A DNA stretch of 45,856 nt from Candidatus Parendomicrobium reticulitermitis (GTDB taxonomy: Bacteria > Elusimicrobiota > Endomicrobiia > Endomicrobiales > Endomicrobiaceae), in contig JAITTG010000054.1 of the NCBI GenBank assembly GCA_031287095.1, forward strand, positions 1 through 45,856. Reading direction: 5' to 3'. This document shows positions 17,506 to 25,518 of this stretch, piece after piece; position 1 is the stretch's first letter; the number at the start of each line of letters is the position of its first letter. The notes below the pieces were generated by a model. The model was not told where the DNA came from and made no database searches. It saw only the letters and a program-made list of their open reading frames with translations. The position numbers were made by a program, and so were the translations under genes.

Positions 17506-17845
17506 ATTGATTCTCCTTTTTTTATTCTACACGGGCAGATACTTGGGTCTGCCCCTACGATGTTCCCGTATATCCCTGCGGGCAATACGGCGATTGATTT
17601 TATCTTTGTTGAGATTCTCTAAAAATCTGCTTTTGCCTATCGCCGTCATTGCGGGCTTGACCCGCAATCTCCGCTGTTTGTCTCAAAACGCTTCACGATG
17701 AGATTGCAGGTCAAGCCCGCAATGATGAACATTAGGTCCGCAATGACGAATAACAAGCCGGCAATTGACGGTTTCGCTTGTAACGACGACTTTCACTGCA
17801 ATTATGACTTTTATTCCAATAACAAACTATTGCCGACGGCTTTCA
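17506..17845. repeat. 340-bp repeat region between RND and TolC genes (families I, A, D)
   Basis: Family I is at 17531-17560. A short family A piece is at 17562-17593 (CCCGTATATCCCTGCGGGCAAT). A long family D hairpin is at 17646-17727, with arms GCGGGCTTGACCCGCAATCTC and GAGATTGCAGGTCAAGCCCGC facing each other around a 30-base loop. The remainder is simple GACGACTTTC-like sequence. No remnant of a membrane fusion protein gene is recognisable. Confidence 0.7.
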
Positions 17846-19258
17846 CTATTCATTGATGATTTTGTTTGTATAGTCGGCGACGGCGTTTTCATAGACTGTC
17901 ATCAATTCAATCACAGTCGTATATATGCCTACTTGCGCATCGTCTAAACTTTGCTCGCCTTGTATTACATTATTGGTTGTAGTTCTGCCGCGGCGCAAAA
18001 GTTTGTGATTTTCCTCGTCATATTGCACGAGAAGGTCTCTAACTTCGCGAGATAATTTGAACCTTAATAAAGCGTTTTCCCAATTGTAAAGAGCTTGCTG
18101 CCAATCGGTTTTTTCTTGCAAAATCGCGGCTTCCAGCGCTCTTTGTTTTGATATAGCGGCGGCTTCATATCCTTCATCCATCGTTTTTCTTAAAGAAAAA
18201 TCCAAAGGAAGACTGTATTTTAAACCAATTGAATAAGAAGGTTTTTCCGCGCTTGTAACTTGTCTTAAAGAATTTGAAAAAGTTGTATCCAAACCGCCAA
18301 GCCCGTATTGACCAATCAAAGATAGATCCGCGCCTGCATTTGCTTTTGAATATTGTCTGTTAAAATTTGCGGCTTTTACCGCTTCGCTCGCGGCGAGAAC
18401 ATCCAATCTGATTCCTGTTTTGCTGAGTTTTCTATCTTTTACATATTGATCAGTGATTTCTATAAAATCCGCAATCTCATGATTGACGCTTTCATCTTCA
18501 TTTATAAGTTGATTAAAAACCGCTCTTTTTTGAACTTCATTTCCTTGCGCGCTTTGGAGATTTAATTCTCCGTTCTTTACAGCCGCTTGAGATTGTAAAT
18601 AATCGGCTTTTTCCGCTAAATCCAATCTATATCTATTTTGCATCCATTCATAAACCCTATTTGAACGACCCAAAGAAGTTTTGCGGTATTCCACAAGAGT
18701 TTTGGCATAAGACAAATTAAAATAAGCGAGTTTTGCGCTTGTTAAAATCTGTCTTCTGCTTTGTTCAAGTTGATAAAGGGTTTGTCTTATGGTAGCGCGG
18801 GCTTGCTCAATATTTGCTTTTGTCGCTGCGCCGTTAAAATTTTTCAAAAGGGATTGCTGGACTTGTATATAAGGAGAGATTATATTTCTCTCATCCACAG
18901 CTGGATTGTCAATAGAAACTATTGAATTGTTAAAACCCAAAGCCAAAGTAGTTCCAGTGACAAACAATTTACTTATGCTTGCGTCATAAGCCGTAGTATT
19001 GATGTCAACTGGCAATTGCATATTGCTTTTGCTGCCATCGTGAGAATAAGCGGCGTTCGCATTGAGAACCGCGGAATAAGCCCTATCAACAGCCGCAATC
19101 TGCCCATTTAATGAAATAATGTTTGCATTGATAGACTTTAGAGTGAGATTATTTTTTGCGACAAGTTTTAGATAATCGTTCAGACTTAAAGCCTGAGCAT
19201 ATCCCCCTGCAACAAAAAAGAATAAAGACAAAACTGCTATTGCCGACAACTTCTTCAT
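17846..19258 (-). CDS. TolC-family outer-membrane efflux protein
   Basis: The 470-residue protein has a Sec signal peptide (MKKLSAIAVLSLFFFVAGGYAQA) and an OEP-type repeated coiled-coil architecture: ALSLNDYLKLVAKNNLTLKSIN at the start of the mature form, then long Ala/Gln/Arg-rich helices with two similar halves. It would form the outer-membrane channel of the efflux system. The ATG at 19258 follows GGAGG. It is immediately downstream of the small membrane protein gene (14-base gap) and upstream of the RND gene, separated from that gene by a repeat-filled gap. Specific pump partners cannot be read from sequence, but the context ties it to this RND transporter. Confidence 0.88.
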   Translation of the reverse strand: MKKLSAIAVLSLFFFVAGGYAQALSLNDYLKLVAKNNLTLKSINANIISLNGQIAAVDRAYSAVLNANAAYSHDGSKSNMQLPVDINTTAYDASISKLFVTGTTLALGFNNSIVSIDNPAVDERNIISPYIQVQQSLLKNFNGAATKANIEQARATIRQTLYQLEQSRRQILTSAKLAYFNLSYAKTLVEYRKTSLGRSNRVYEWMQNRYRLDLAEKADYLQSQAAVKNGELNLQSAQGNEVQKRAVFNQLINEDESVNHEIADFIEITDQYVKDRKLSKTGIRLDVLAASEAVKAANFNRQYSKANAGADLSLIGQYGLGGLDTTFSNSLRQVTSAEKPSYSIGLKYSLPLDFSLRKTMDEGYEAAAISKQRALEAAILQEKTDWQQALYNWENALLRFKLSREVRDLLVQYDEENHKLLRRGRTTTNNVIQGEQSLDDAQVGIYTTVIELMTVYENAVADYTNKIINE

Positions 19259-19272
19259 AACGCTACCTCCGT

Positions 19273-19380
19273 TTATTTTTTTATTTTATTTTCCAATAAT
19301 TTCGTCATTGCGTTCATTTTTTTATAGAACTGCACGGCTATCAAGGACAAAACAACAACTGCTAAATACTTTTTTACCAT
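19273..19380 (-). CDS. 35-residue predicted single-pass membrane protein in the efflux operon
   Basis: This small gene lies between tetR (11 bases) and tolC (14 bases) on the same strand. Its ATG at 19380 is preceded by GGAGG, and its TAA at 19273-19275 is directly followed by the GGAGG of tolC. The product starts MVKKYLAVVVLSLIAVQFYK, a positively charged N-terminus and one hydrophobic segment of about 16 residues. It ends in a basic amphipathic tail (KKMNAMTKLLENKIKK). It may be a small pump accessory, as AcrZ is for AcrB, but no sequence relation is claimed. It could also be a chance frame; the two flanking ribosome binding sites argue against that. Confidence 0.6.
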   Translation of the reverse strand: MVKKYLAVVVLSLIAVQFYKKMNAMTKLLENKIKK

Positions 19381-19391
19381 ACCGCCTCCGT

Positions 19392-19985
19392 TCACATTTT
19401 TTTTATTTTTGACTCTAATATATCGGACATTTTATTGATTTTCTCATAATACTCTTCATCGCTGTATTGGAAAAATTCATCTATAAACTTTGAATAAGTA
19501 TGAATCCCCCCGAGATAAATTGAAAGAGCCTGCTCTGTGTCAAGTTCATCAGATATATAGCCCCCTTGTCTGCACCCATCGGCAATAGTTTTGAAAAAAG
19601 CGCGCCATTTATCAATCATTGTTTTACGCAGTTTAATAAGAGACCTATCTTTAAAATCCAATCCTCTGATAATAGATTCAAAATTCTCATGTTTTTCTCT
19701 ATGAAGTTTTATAGTAAAAAGAGCCACCCTTCTCATTTTCTCAATAGGAGAAGAAATATTTGCCAATTCATCGCTTACTTGTTTTGTTGTGTCTTCAACA
19801 AAACTTATAAAAATTTCTCTAATAAAATTCTTTTTTGATCTAAAATAATAAAAAAACATTCCGAGATTAATCCTATGTTTGACGCATATAGCGCGAACAT
19901 TAATCCCGCGAATGCCTTTTTTAAACAAGCAAGCCTTGCCTGCTTCAATCAATTTTTTATCAATATGCTTTGATGGTCTTGTCAT
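19392..19985 (-). CDS. TetR-family transcriptional regulator of the efflux operon
   Basis: The 197-residue protein has an N-terminal TetR helix-turn-helix (about residues 7-55; KKLIEAGKACLFKKGIRGIN, VRAICVKHRINLGMFFYYFRSKKNF) and a variable helical ligand-binding C-terminus. It is the first gene of the series with the small protein, TolC and RND genes, so it probably represses its own operon. The ATG at 19985 has no Shine-Dalgarno; the promoter -10 ends only 11 bases upstream, so the transcript would be almost leaderless. An inverted repeat over the promoter is a likely operator. Confidence 0.88.
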   Translation of the reverse strand: MTRPSKHIDKKLIEAGKACLFKKGIRGINVRAICVKHRINLGMFFYYFRSKKNFIREIFISFVEDTTKQVSDELANISSPIEKMRRVALFTIKLHREKHENFESIIRGLDFKDRSLIKLRKTMIDKWRAFFKTIADGCRQGGYISDELDTEQALSIYLGGIHTYSKFIDEFFQYSDEEYYEKINKMSDILESKIKKM

Positions 19986-19995
19986 AGCGGTCGTA

Positions 19996-20042
19996 ATTAT
20001 ACAGATTTATAAAAATTTGTCAAGTTATTTATAAATGTGTAT
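19996..20042 (-). promoter_or_regulatory. tetR promoter with overlapping operator-like inverted repeat
   Basis: On the minus strand a consensus TTGACA (20018-20023) and TATAAT (19996-20001) are separated by 16 bases. An inverted repeat with arms at 19999-20013 (ATACAGATTTATAAA) and 20028-20042 (TTTATAAATGTGTAT) matches at 14 of 15 positions with a 14-base spacer. One arm overlaps the -10 and the two arms enclose the -35, the layout of a TetR autorepression site. The transcription start would be near 19989, about four bases before the start codon. Confidence 0.75.
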
Positions 20043-20544
20043 AAAAACTAATGATAATTGTTTTTTTGTATTAAAAAAGCGCGGTATCATTGCAGGTTTT
20101 GTGTATGTTGCGGGACTAACCCGAAACTCCGTCACGCTCACATATCTCGCCGCTCCGTCATTGCCAAGCGTCTCGCCACTCCGTCATTCCCGAGTGTATC
20201 TGTCGGGAATCCATTTTAACTATTATCATCATCATTGTTTCCTATTTCCTTTAACGACCGCTTCGCATTATAACTTGGATTCCCGATAAAAACACTCGGG
20301 AATGACGGCAAAAGACAATAACCGCCTCGCGACAAACTTGAATTCACATTCCTGAATGCCGCGCCAATTGCGTCATTGCCGAACGCCTCACTGCTCCGCC
20401 ATTGCCAAATGTCTCGCCACTCCGTCATTGCCGAGCGTATCTGTCGGGAATCCACTTTGCCTTTATTCTTTTAACTTGGATTGCCGATAAGCGCTTTCGT
20501 CAATAACGGACAAGATGCTCTTTAAGCGGGGCGACGACAAAACA
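20043..20544. repeat. Intergenic region with nested family C hairpins
   Basis: No gene is seen. Bases 20181-20308 form a long inverted repeat: GTCATTCCCGAGTGT...TCGGGAATCC on one side and GGATTCCCGAT...ACTCGGGAATGAC on the other. A second, more diverged copy runs 20422-20510. Short tandem pieces of the form CGTCTCGCCACTCCGTCATT occur at about 20130-20185 and 20375-20430, which suggests local duplication of the whole unit. Confidence 0.7.
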
Positions 20545-21627
20545 TTAAGACTGCGGCGGCGGGTTGGCGGAAATTAGCATGTCAGATATTATCTCTTGCG
20601 GAAAATTACTTATATTATTTTCTTTTTGCAGGTTGGCAAATTCTTTAAGGCTTATTATAGTATCGGTTAATTTCTGCGCGGTAAGGGTTCCTTCTTCTAA
20701 TACTTTTATATAGTCAGATTCAGATTCTTTGGCATTATAGTATTGATGATTGTCTGTTGCTGTTGGAAGAGGGATTAGTATTGCGGGCTTATTTAAAGTT
20801 TTAATCTCAAATACTGAGCCTGCGCCCGCTCTTGATATTATAATATCCGCGGCGGCATAAGCATTGTAAATATCGCGCATATACTCAATTACTCTGTAAT
20901 AAGGAAGGGTTTGCGCTTTTTGAGATAAATTCTTATAGTCTTTTTCGCCTGATATATGAATTACTTGTATTTTTTCTTGGAGAGACAAAATCCGCATAGC
21001 GTCAAAAGATATTTCATTTAGCCGCTTAGCGCCGAGACTGCCGCCAAAAATAAAAATCGTAAATACATTATCGTCAATTTGTAATGTTTGCCTTGCCGTC
21101 TTTTTGTCCGCTTTAAAAATAACTTTTCTTATTGGATATCCCGTCAAAATAGTTTTCTTATGGTTAAAATATTTTGCGCTGCCTTCAAAACTGATTAAAA
21201 CTTTGTCTGCGATAAGACTCAAATATCTATTTGCTTTACCCGCTATGGTATTTTGCTCGTGAAGATATGTTTTTTTTCCTAAAATTCTTGCCGCAAAAAT
21301 AGTTGGAACGCCTATATATCCGCCTGTTGAAAGGGCGCAAAATGGTTTTAAGACAATAATGTTTTTGAAAGCCTTGATAGTTGAAAAAATAAGTTTAAAA
21401 CAAAAAATAAGAAATGCCAAAGATATTTTTCTAGGCATACCGGAAAGATTGAAAGCAATATATTCAAAACCGCTGTTTTCAATAATCATACGGGACGCGC
21501 TATTATTGCTGATAAAAAAAACGGGGTTAAAACCGCGATTTTTTAACTCTGCCGCAATGGTAAGACCCGGATAAATATGTCCGCCAGTTCCGCTTGCCGC
21601 AATGATTATGTTTTTGTTTATTGCCAT
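20545..21627 (-). CDS. murG: UDP-N-acetylglucosamine--undecaprenyl-PP-MurNAc-pentapeptide GlcNAc transferase
   Basis: MurG makes lipid II from lipid I at the inner face of the cytoplasmic membrane. The 360-residue protein shows the N-terminal loop ASGTGGHIYPGL, STGGYIGVPTIFAA, YLHEQNTIAGKANRYL, FGGSLGAKRLNE and the C-domain UDP-sugar site ISRAGAGSVFEI with PLPTATDNHQYYNA. The ATG at 21627 follows AGAGG. It sits alone, outside any dcw cluster. A terminator lies between it and the upstream RNA ligase gene, so it needs its own promoter. Confidence 0.95.
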   Translation of the reverse strand: MAINKNIIIAASGTGGHIYPGLTIAAELKNRGFNPVFFISNNSASRMIIENSGFEYIAFNLSGMPRKISLAFLIFCFKLIFSTIKAFKNIIVLKPFCALSTGGYIGVPTIFAARILGKKTYLHEQNTIAGKANRYLSLIADKVLISFEGSAKYFNHKKTILTGYPIRKVIFKADKKTARQTLQIDDNVFTIFIFGGSLGAKRLNEISFDAMRILSLQEKIQVIHISGEKDYKNLSQKAQTLPYYRVIEYMRDIYNAYAAADIIISRAGAGSVFEIKTLNKPAILIPLPTATDNHQYYNAKESESDYIKVLEEGTLTAQKLTDTIISLKEFANLQKENNISNFPQEIISDMLISANPPPQS

Positions 21628-21658
21628 AAATATAACCTCTTATTTATATGATAACAAG

Positions 21659-21698
21659 AAAAAAGCATGGCGCAAATTTTTGCGGACTGCTTTTTTTT
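21659..21698. terminator. Intrinsic terminator downstream of the RNA ligase gene
   Basis: Arms AAAAAAGCA (21659-21667) and TGCTTTTTTTT (21688-21698) enclose an inner GCAAA/TTTGC-type hairpin. Both strands end in a T-run, so it can act in either direction; the nearest incoming transcript is from the RNA ligase gene on the minus strand. Confidence 0.75.
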
Positions 21699-21704
21699 GT
21701 ATGT

Positions 21705-21865
21705 TTTAGGGGGACGCGCATATAGCGCGTCTCTACATTTATTTATTATTCATCTATATTTATATTGCGGACTTTATGTCTTCATTGCGGGTCAAGCCTG
21801 TAATTGACGACGCTATAAGCCCGAAATGGCGGAAAGACATTTAATAATCTAATCAGCATCTCTTT
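21705..21865. repeat. Family H palindrome and family D copy
   Basis: GGACGCGCATATAGCGCGTCTC (split here as a palindrome centred on ATAT) lies at 21712-21733, and a family D half-copy (ATTGCGGGTCAAGCCTGTAAT) at 21785-21805. No gene is seen. Confidence 0.6.
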
Positions 21866-21875
21866 AAATAACTTA

Positions 21876-23081
21876 TTATTCGCTGCGCATTGTTTGTCTC
21901 TCATTTGCATCTTGATATTTCATTAGGTATATGGGATTTAGGATTTTAAATGACTCTACTACTTCTGGGACAGTCGTGATATTTCTTTGTCCTTCTACGC
22001 GGCAGACAAAACCCTCTATGGGGGTTTTATTATTATAGATTGACATTCTTGCGGCGACATCTTTTAGCATTTTATCGCTAAAATCTTCTGTGATTTTGAC
22101 TTTTTGTAATAGCGGGACGCAGTCTAAACCTATTATTTGGCATAATTTTGCCATGTCTCCATAACTAAGCGTCGCTCTCACTTGCGGCTCCTTAAAGATG
22201 GGCTTTAAATTGAAAACATTGTAGCGGACATTTTCTACTCTATACGGATTTGCTTGAACGCCCAACCCGAAAATTTCGCCTTGAATAGCCACGCCTATAA
22301 AATGATATGGTTCGTTTTTCATTTTTTGACGGACAAGTTTTAAAAGTTTTTTCAATTTTGCTTTTATGTTTTTAGTCTTATAAATATGATAAATTTCCGT
22401 TTTATCAAGCGGGTCATCGAACTTGTTTCTGTATCCGCTAAAATAGACATATCGGCTTTGAAACGGAAAGCGCTTTTCTCTTTTCATCATCAAATAAGTA
22501 GCGGAAAAACCGTCTATCTTTTCTGTGCAAACCGCTTCTTGCCCAATCAATAATTTTAATTTTTCCGGCATAGTTTGAAAGCGGTCTTCGTCCGTTTTGG
22601 AAATATACTGCGTTGGAAATTTACCCTCCATATTTTGCTTAAAATAGTCGCGTAAAGCGCCTATTAAGGGGGCTTTTCTTAAAGCCCTGATTCTATCCGC
22701 ATATTTGCTGACATCGCGGGGAAGAGATTTGGGAAGATATTTGACAATACCCAAAAGTTCTGTGCAATCCGCCCCTTCGGGCATTGTTTTTAGGATTTCG
22801 CTTTGAGGCAATTGCTCCGGACGCATAATTAACCCTTCAGAAAACACGCCGCAGATTTTTGCCATACGGATTCTATAGCCGCTGGTCAGTCTAAGAAATT
22901 CATATTCAGGATTCTTGGGTAGGACGCTGTCCACTTCAAAATACACGCATATATCGCCGACTTTAAAATCGCCTTTTTTAATTACGCTTTTATAGCCGAG
23001 AACTGTCGCCAATTCCACTCTGTCATAACCCTTAATAGGCGATATTTCCTTAATTTTTTGAATGCTCGCCAATTTTCTCAT
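21876..23081 (-). CDS. ATP-dependent RNA ligase, DRB0094/Rnl5-like
   Basis: The 401-residue protein has an N-terminal OB-like domain (ASIQKIKEISPIKGYDRVELATV, KKGDFKVGDICVYFEVDSVLP), as in Deinococcus DraRnl, followed by a nucleotidyltransferase core. Motif I is CTEKIDG with the predicted adenylated Lys188. A motif III-like stretch (YVYFSGYRNKF), motif IV EGFVCRV and a motif V-like ESFKILNPIYL are visible. Family members seal 3'-OH/5'-phosphate RNA nicks, often templated. The ATG at 23081 follows AGGAGG. It stands between terminator- and repeat-bearing gaps, so the context does not tell its substrate; repair of tRNA cut by toxins is an inference only. Confidence 0.85.
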   Translation of the reverse strand: MRKLASIQKIKEISPIKGYDRVELATVLGYKSVIKKGDFKVGDICVYFEVDSVLPKNPEYEFLRLTSGYRIRMAKICGVFSEGLIMRPEQLPQSEILKTMPEGADCTELLGIVKYLPKSLPRDVSKYADRIRALRKAPLIGALRDYFKQNMEGKFPTQYISKTDEDRFQTMPEKLKLLIGQEAVCTEKIDGFSATYLMMKREKRFPFQSRYVYFSGYRNKFDDPLDKTEIYHIYKTKNIKAKLKKLLKLVRQKMKNEPYHFIGVAIQGEIFGLGVQANPYRVENVRYNVFNLKPIFKEPQVRATLSYGDMAKLCQIIGLDCVPLLQKVKITEDFSDKMLKDVAARMSIYNNKTPIEGFVCRVEGQRNITTVPEVVESFKILNPIYLMKYQDANERQTMRSE

Positions 23082-23266
23082 ATTGACCTCCTAAGTTTTT
23101 ATAAAAACCAATTATTGTAGCCGCCTGATAGCTTGCCGTCTTTTGCCTCAAAACGCTTTGTGGGAAGATTATGGGTAGCGGCAATAAGAAAAGAACGGCA
23201 GACCGACGACTTAAGGGAATATTGCGGGTCAAATCCGCAGGCAATGGTAATAGAGAAAAACGATTA
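23082..23266. repeat. Family D remnant between the RNA ligase and metallo-hydrolase genes
   Basis: A TTTTGCCTCAAAACGCTTT loop segment (23140-23160) and ATTGCGGGTCAAATCCGCAG (23220-23240) are a decayed family D element. No gene is seen. Confidence 0.55.
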
Positions 23267-24139
23267 TTATTTGTCAGCCTCAAAAACAAACGCTCTATTT
23301 GGCGCTTTTGCTTTATTGATTTTGCCTACTCCGCTAAAAGGAATGTGCATACCGGCGATTCTGATATTATTATCTGAGGCATATTTCAAAATTTCCGCTC
23401 TTGTTTTTGCGGCTTGCTCTGGGTCTATATCGTAAGCGACTGAAAGGGACGGATCTGCCGTTTGAACTTCTATAAGATGAACTATATCTCCGACCACTAA
23501 AATCTTTTCGCCGTTAGAACTGATTTCAAAAACAGTATGTCCGGGCGTGTGTCCTATGGCTTTGATAGCCTTAATACCGCTAACAGTTTCTTTTCCCCAT
23601 TGCAAAAATTTGATTTTACCGCCATAAGTTTTAACAACTTGTTTTGCCAAATCCGCATTAGCAGCCCGAGCGGAAGGATTTTTTAACCAAAAATCTGTTT
23701 CTGTTTGAGAAACATAAATATCTGCATTGGCAAAAATTTTAGCGCCCTTTTCGTCCAATAAACCGCCGATATGGTCGCCGTGCATGTGAGTGAGCAAAAC
23801 AGCTGAAACTTGAGAGGGTGAAATGCCCGCCGCTTTCATATTCTTAACAGCATCGCCCCTATTTCCTCCATTACCCGTATCAATCAAAATGATTTTGTTT
23901 TTGTCTTTGACAATATAGACATTGGTAGAAGAGGGGGGATTGGGATTTTTAGACAAAATTTCTTTAGCAATCGGCGAATTTTTATTTAAAAGAATGTCCG
24001 CGCCTCTATTGCTACTTGCATCCAAAACCGCGACAAAATCCAACTGACCGATTTTAAACATTTGAGCCTCCCCCGCCGCAAAAGATTGAACTCCAAACAA
24101 AGCAATGACTCCGACTAAACTATAAATTACTTTTTTCAT
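23267..24139 (-). CDS. Secreted metallo-beta-lactamase-fold hydrolase
   Basis: The 290-residue protein has a Sec signal peptide (MKKVIYSLVGVIALFGVQSFAAG) and the MBL zinc motif LTHMHGDHIGG, with IGHTPGHTVF, VVGDIVH and AGMHIPF downstream. It resembles lactonase/AttM-like and other periplasmic MBL hydrolases; the substrate is unknown. I start it at the ATG at 24139, after AGGAGG. The frame stays open 28 codons further upstream, but that stretch reads a family A repeat (KGFNAVNN), the same peptide seen in front of purH. The CcdA-like gene lies 70 bases upstream on the same strand, with the repeat between them. Confidence 0.85.
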   Translation of the reverse strand: MKKVIYSLVGVIALFGVQSFAAGEAQMFKIGQLDFVAVLDASSNRGADILLNKNSPIAKEILSKNPNPPSSTNVYIVKDKNKIILIDTGNGGNRGDAVKNMKAAGISPSQVSAVLLTHMHGDHIGGLLDEKGAKIFANADIYVSQTETDFWLKNPSARAANADLAKQVVKTYGGKIKFLQWGKETVSGIKAIKAIGHTPGHTVFEISSNGEKILVVGDIVHLIEVQTADPSLSVAYDIDPEQAAKTRAEILKYASDNNIRIAGMHIPFSGVGKINKAKAPNRAFVFEADK

Positions 24140-24159
24140 AAAACTTCCTCCTATTTGTT

Positions 24160-24214
24160 CCCCGCATAGCCCTGCGAGCAATACGAGGTTATTAACTGCA
24201 TTAAACCCTTTAAA
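24160..24214 (-). repeat. Family A element between the CcdA and MBL genes
   Basis: Read on the minus strand it has AAAGGGTTTAATGCAGTTAA, then AACCTCGTATTG and a hairpin CTCGCAGGGCTATGCGGG. It overlaps the last bases of the CcdA-like gene and ends 20 bases before the start codon of the MBL gene. Confidence 0.8.
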
Positions 24215-24938
24215 ACAATTCAAGAAAATACCATAGCGCCCTATTAAAATAACTGTTTAGAACTGAAAGTTTTCCAAATAGGATTGCAAGTCCAAGCAAA
24301 ATAATCAAAACGGCGCTGGCTTTATTTATGTATGGCAAGATTTTATTAATTTTCGTTTTCGTCTTTAAAAATAGTCCAAAGAATATAGAGACTATAATAA
24401 AAGGCAATCCCAAACCCATAGCGTAAGCAAAAAGATAAGAAACTGCTTTGAAAGAATCTTCTTGTTGAGCGGCAAAAAGCAGGACGCTGGTCAAAATTGG
24501 GCTGATACAAGGCAGCCAGCCCGCGCCAAAAGCAAGACCAAAAACAAAAACTTGCGCTAAATCTTGCGGAGCTTGGGAATGAATGCGTTTTTCATAATTT
24601 AAAAAAGGAATGAAATTAAACAACATATTTGACCCAAAAATTATAATTATAATCCCCGAAATAACATTGATGACAGACCTAAAATCCCCCAGCAAAAGAA
24701 AAGACGCCGAAAATATAAAACTAAATATCGCAAAAACAATGCTGAAACCAGCCGCAAACAAAACAGCCGATAAAACAAGATGAATTCTATCTTTTGCCGT
24801 CTGATTTTCTAAAGCATAAATCGGCGAGCGGCTCAGCAAACCTATATATACGGGAATTAGCGTCCAAACGCAAGGCGATAAAAAAGAAAGAATTCCCGCG
24901 CCAAAAACAAAAACATAATAAAAGAGATTGTTTGTCAT
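24210..24938 (-). CDS. CcdA/DsbD-type transmembrane thiol-disulfide electron carrier
   Basis: The 242-residue protein has six hydrophobic segments and the two membrane Cys motifs of the family: FLSPCVWTLIPVYIG (Cys23) and GWLPCISPILTSVL (Cys144). It would carry electrons from cytoplasmic thioredoxin to the periplasm. Its start lies 4 bases after the stop of the TlpA-like gene, so the two are translated together and TlpA is the likely electron acceptor. The role could be cytochrome c maturation or, more likely in this cytochrome-poor window, keeping periplasmic thiols reduced. Confidence 0.88.
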   Translation of the reverse strand: MTNNLFYYVFVFGAGILSFLSPCVWTLIPVYIGLLSRSPIYALENQTAKDRIHLVLSAVLFAAGFSIVFAIFSFIFSASFLLLGDFRSVINVISGIIIIIFGSNMLFNFIPFLNYEKRIHSQAPQDLAQVFVFGLAFGAGWLPCISPILTSVLLFAAQQEDSFKAVSYLFAYAMGLGLPFIIVSIFFGLFLKTKTKINKILPYINKASAVLIILLGLAILFGKLSVLNSYFNRALWYFLELF

Positions 24939-24942
24939 AATT

Positions 24943-25494
24943 TCACCTGTCAGATAGTAATTTCTTAAACGCTTCTATCATCTGAGGACTGTCCCATTTT
25001 ATACCGCCGACGGCGCGGGCGATGATATTACCGTCTCTATCTATGATAAAAGTCGTAGGTATTGCAGATATGCCGTATTTAGCGCCGACTTGTCCAGAAA
25101 TATCTAAAAGCAGCGGAAAAGTTATGCCGAATTGTTGTTTTATTTTTGCAACTATCTTATTATTTTCTTGGATATTTACGGCGGCAAATTCTAACCCTTC
25201 ATTTTTAAAACGCTCAAACAAAACTTGCATTGAGGGGATTTCGGCGCGGCACGGCGGACACCATGAAGTCCAAAAATTGAGCAAAACAATTTTACCTTTT
25301 AAAGAACTCAATACAATTGTTTTCCCTTCAAGCGAAGGCAAAGAAAAGTCTATTGCGGCAACTTTGTCTTTTGTCGTCATAAGTCCAGCTTGCAAAAGAT
25401 CAGCCATTGTTTTTTCGCTTACAGCCTGCGCTGTGTGAAAATTATAAATTACAAAAAATGCGGCAAAAAATGCCGCTATTAAACTTTTTTTCAT
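24943..25494 (-). CDS. TlpA/ResA-like periplasmic thioredoxin-fold protein
   Basis: The 183-residue protein has a signal peptide or anchor (MKKSLIAAFFAAFFVIYNFHTAQA) and a thioredoxin fold with active site NFWTSWCPPCRAE (Cys79 and Cys82), then GISAIPTTFIIDRDG with the cis-proline. I use the ATG at 25494 because AAGGAG is 9 bases before it; the in-frame ATG three codons earlier directly abuts that sequence and cannot use it. It lies 24 bases after the flavin reductase gene and 4 bases before the CcdA-like gene. Confidence 0.9.
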   Translation of the reverse strand: MKKSLIAAFFAAFFVIYNFHTAQAVSEKTMADLLQAGLMTTKDKVAAIDFSLPSLEGKTIVLSSLKGKIVLLNFWTSWCPPCRAEIPSMQVLFERFKNEGLEFAAVNIQENNKIVAKIKQQFGITFPLLLDISGQVGAKYGISAIPTTFIIDRDGNIIARAVGGIKWDSPQMIEAFKKLLSDR

Positions 25495-25518
25495 TTTAAA
25501 CATCTCCTTATCATTGTT

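Noticed and set aside
24140-24223. Upstream 28-codon extension of the MBL gene
   Set aside because: It is translated from family A and would hide the signal peptide that begins at 24139.
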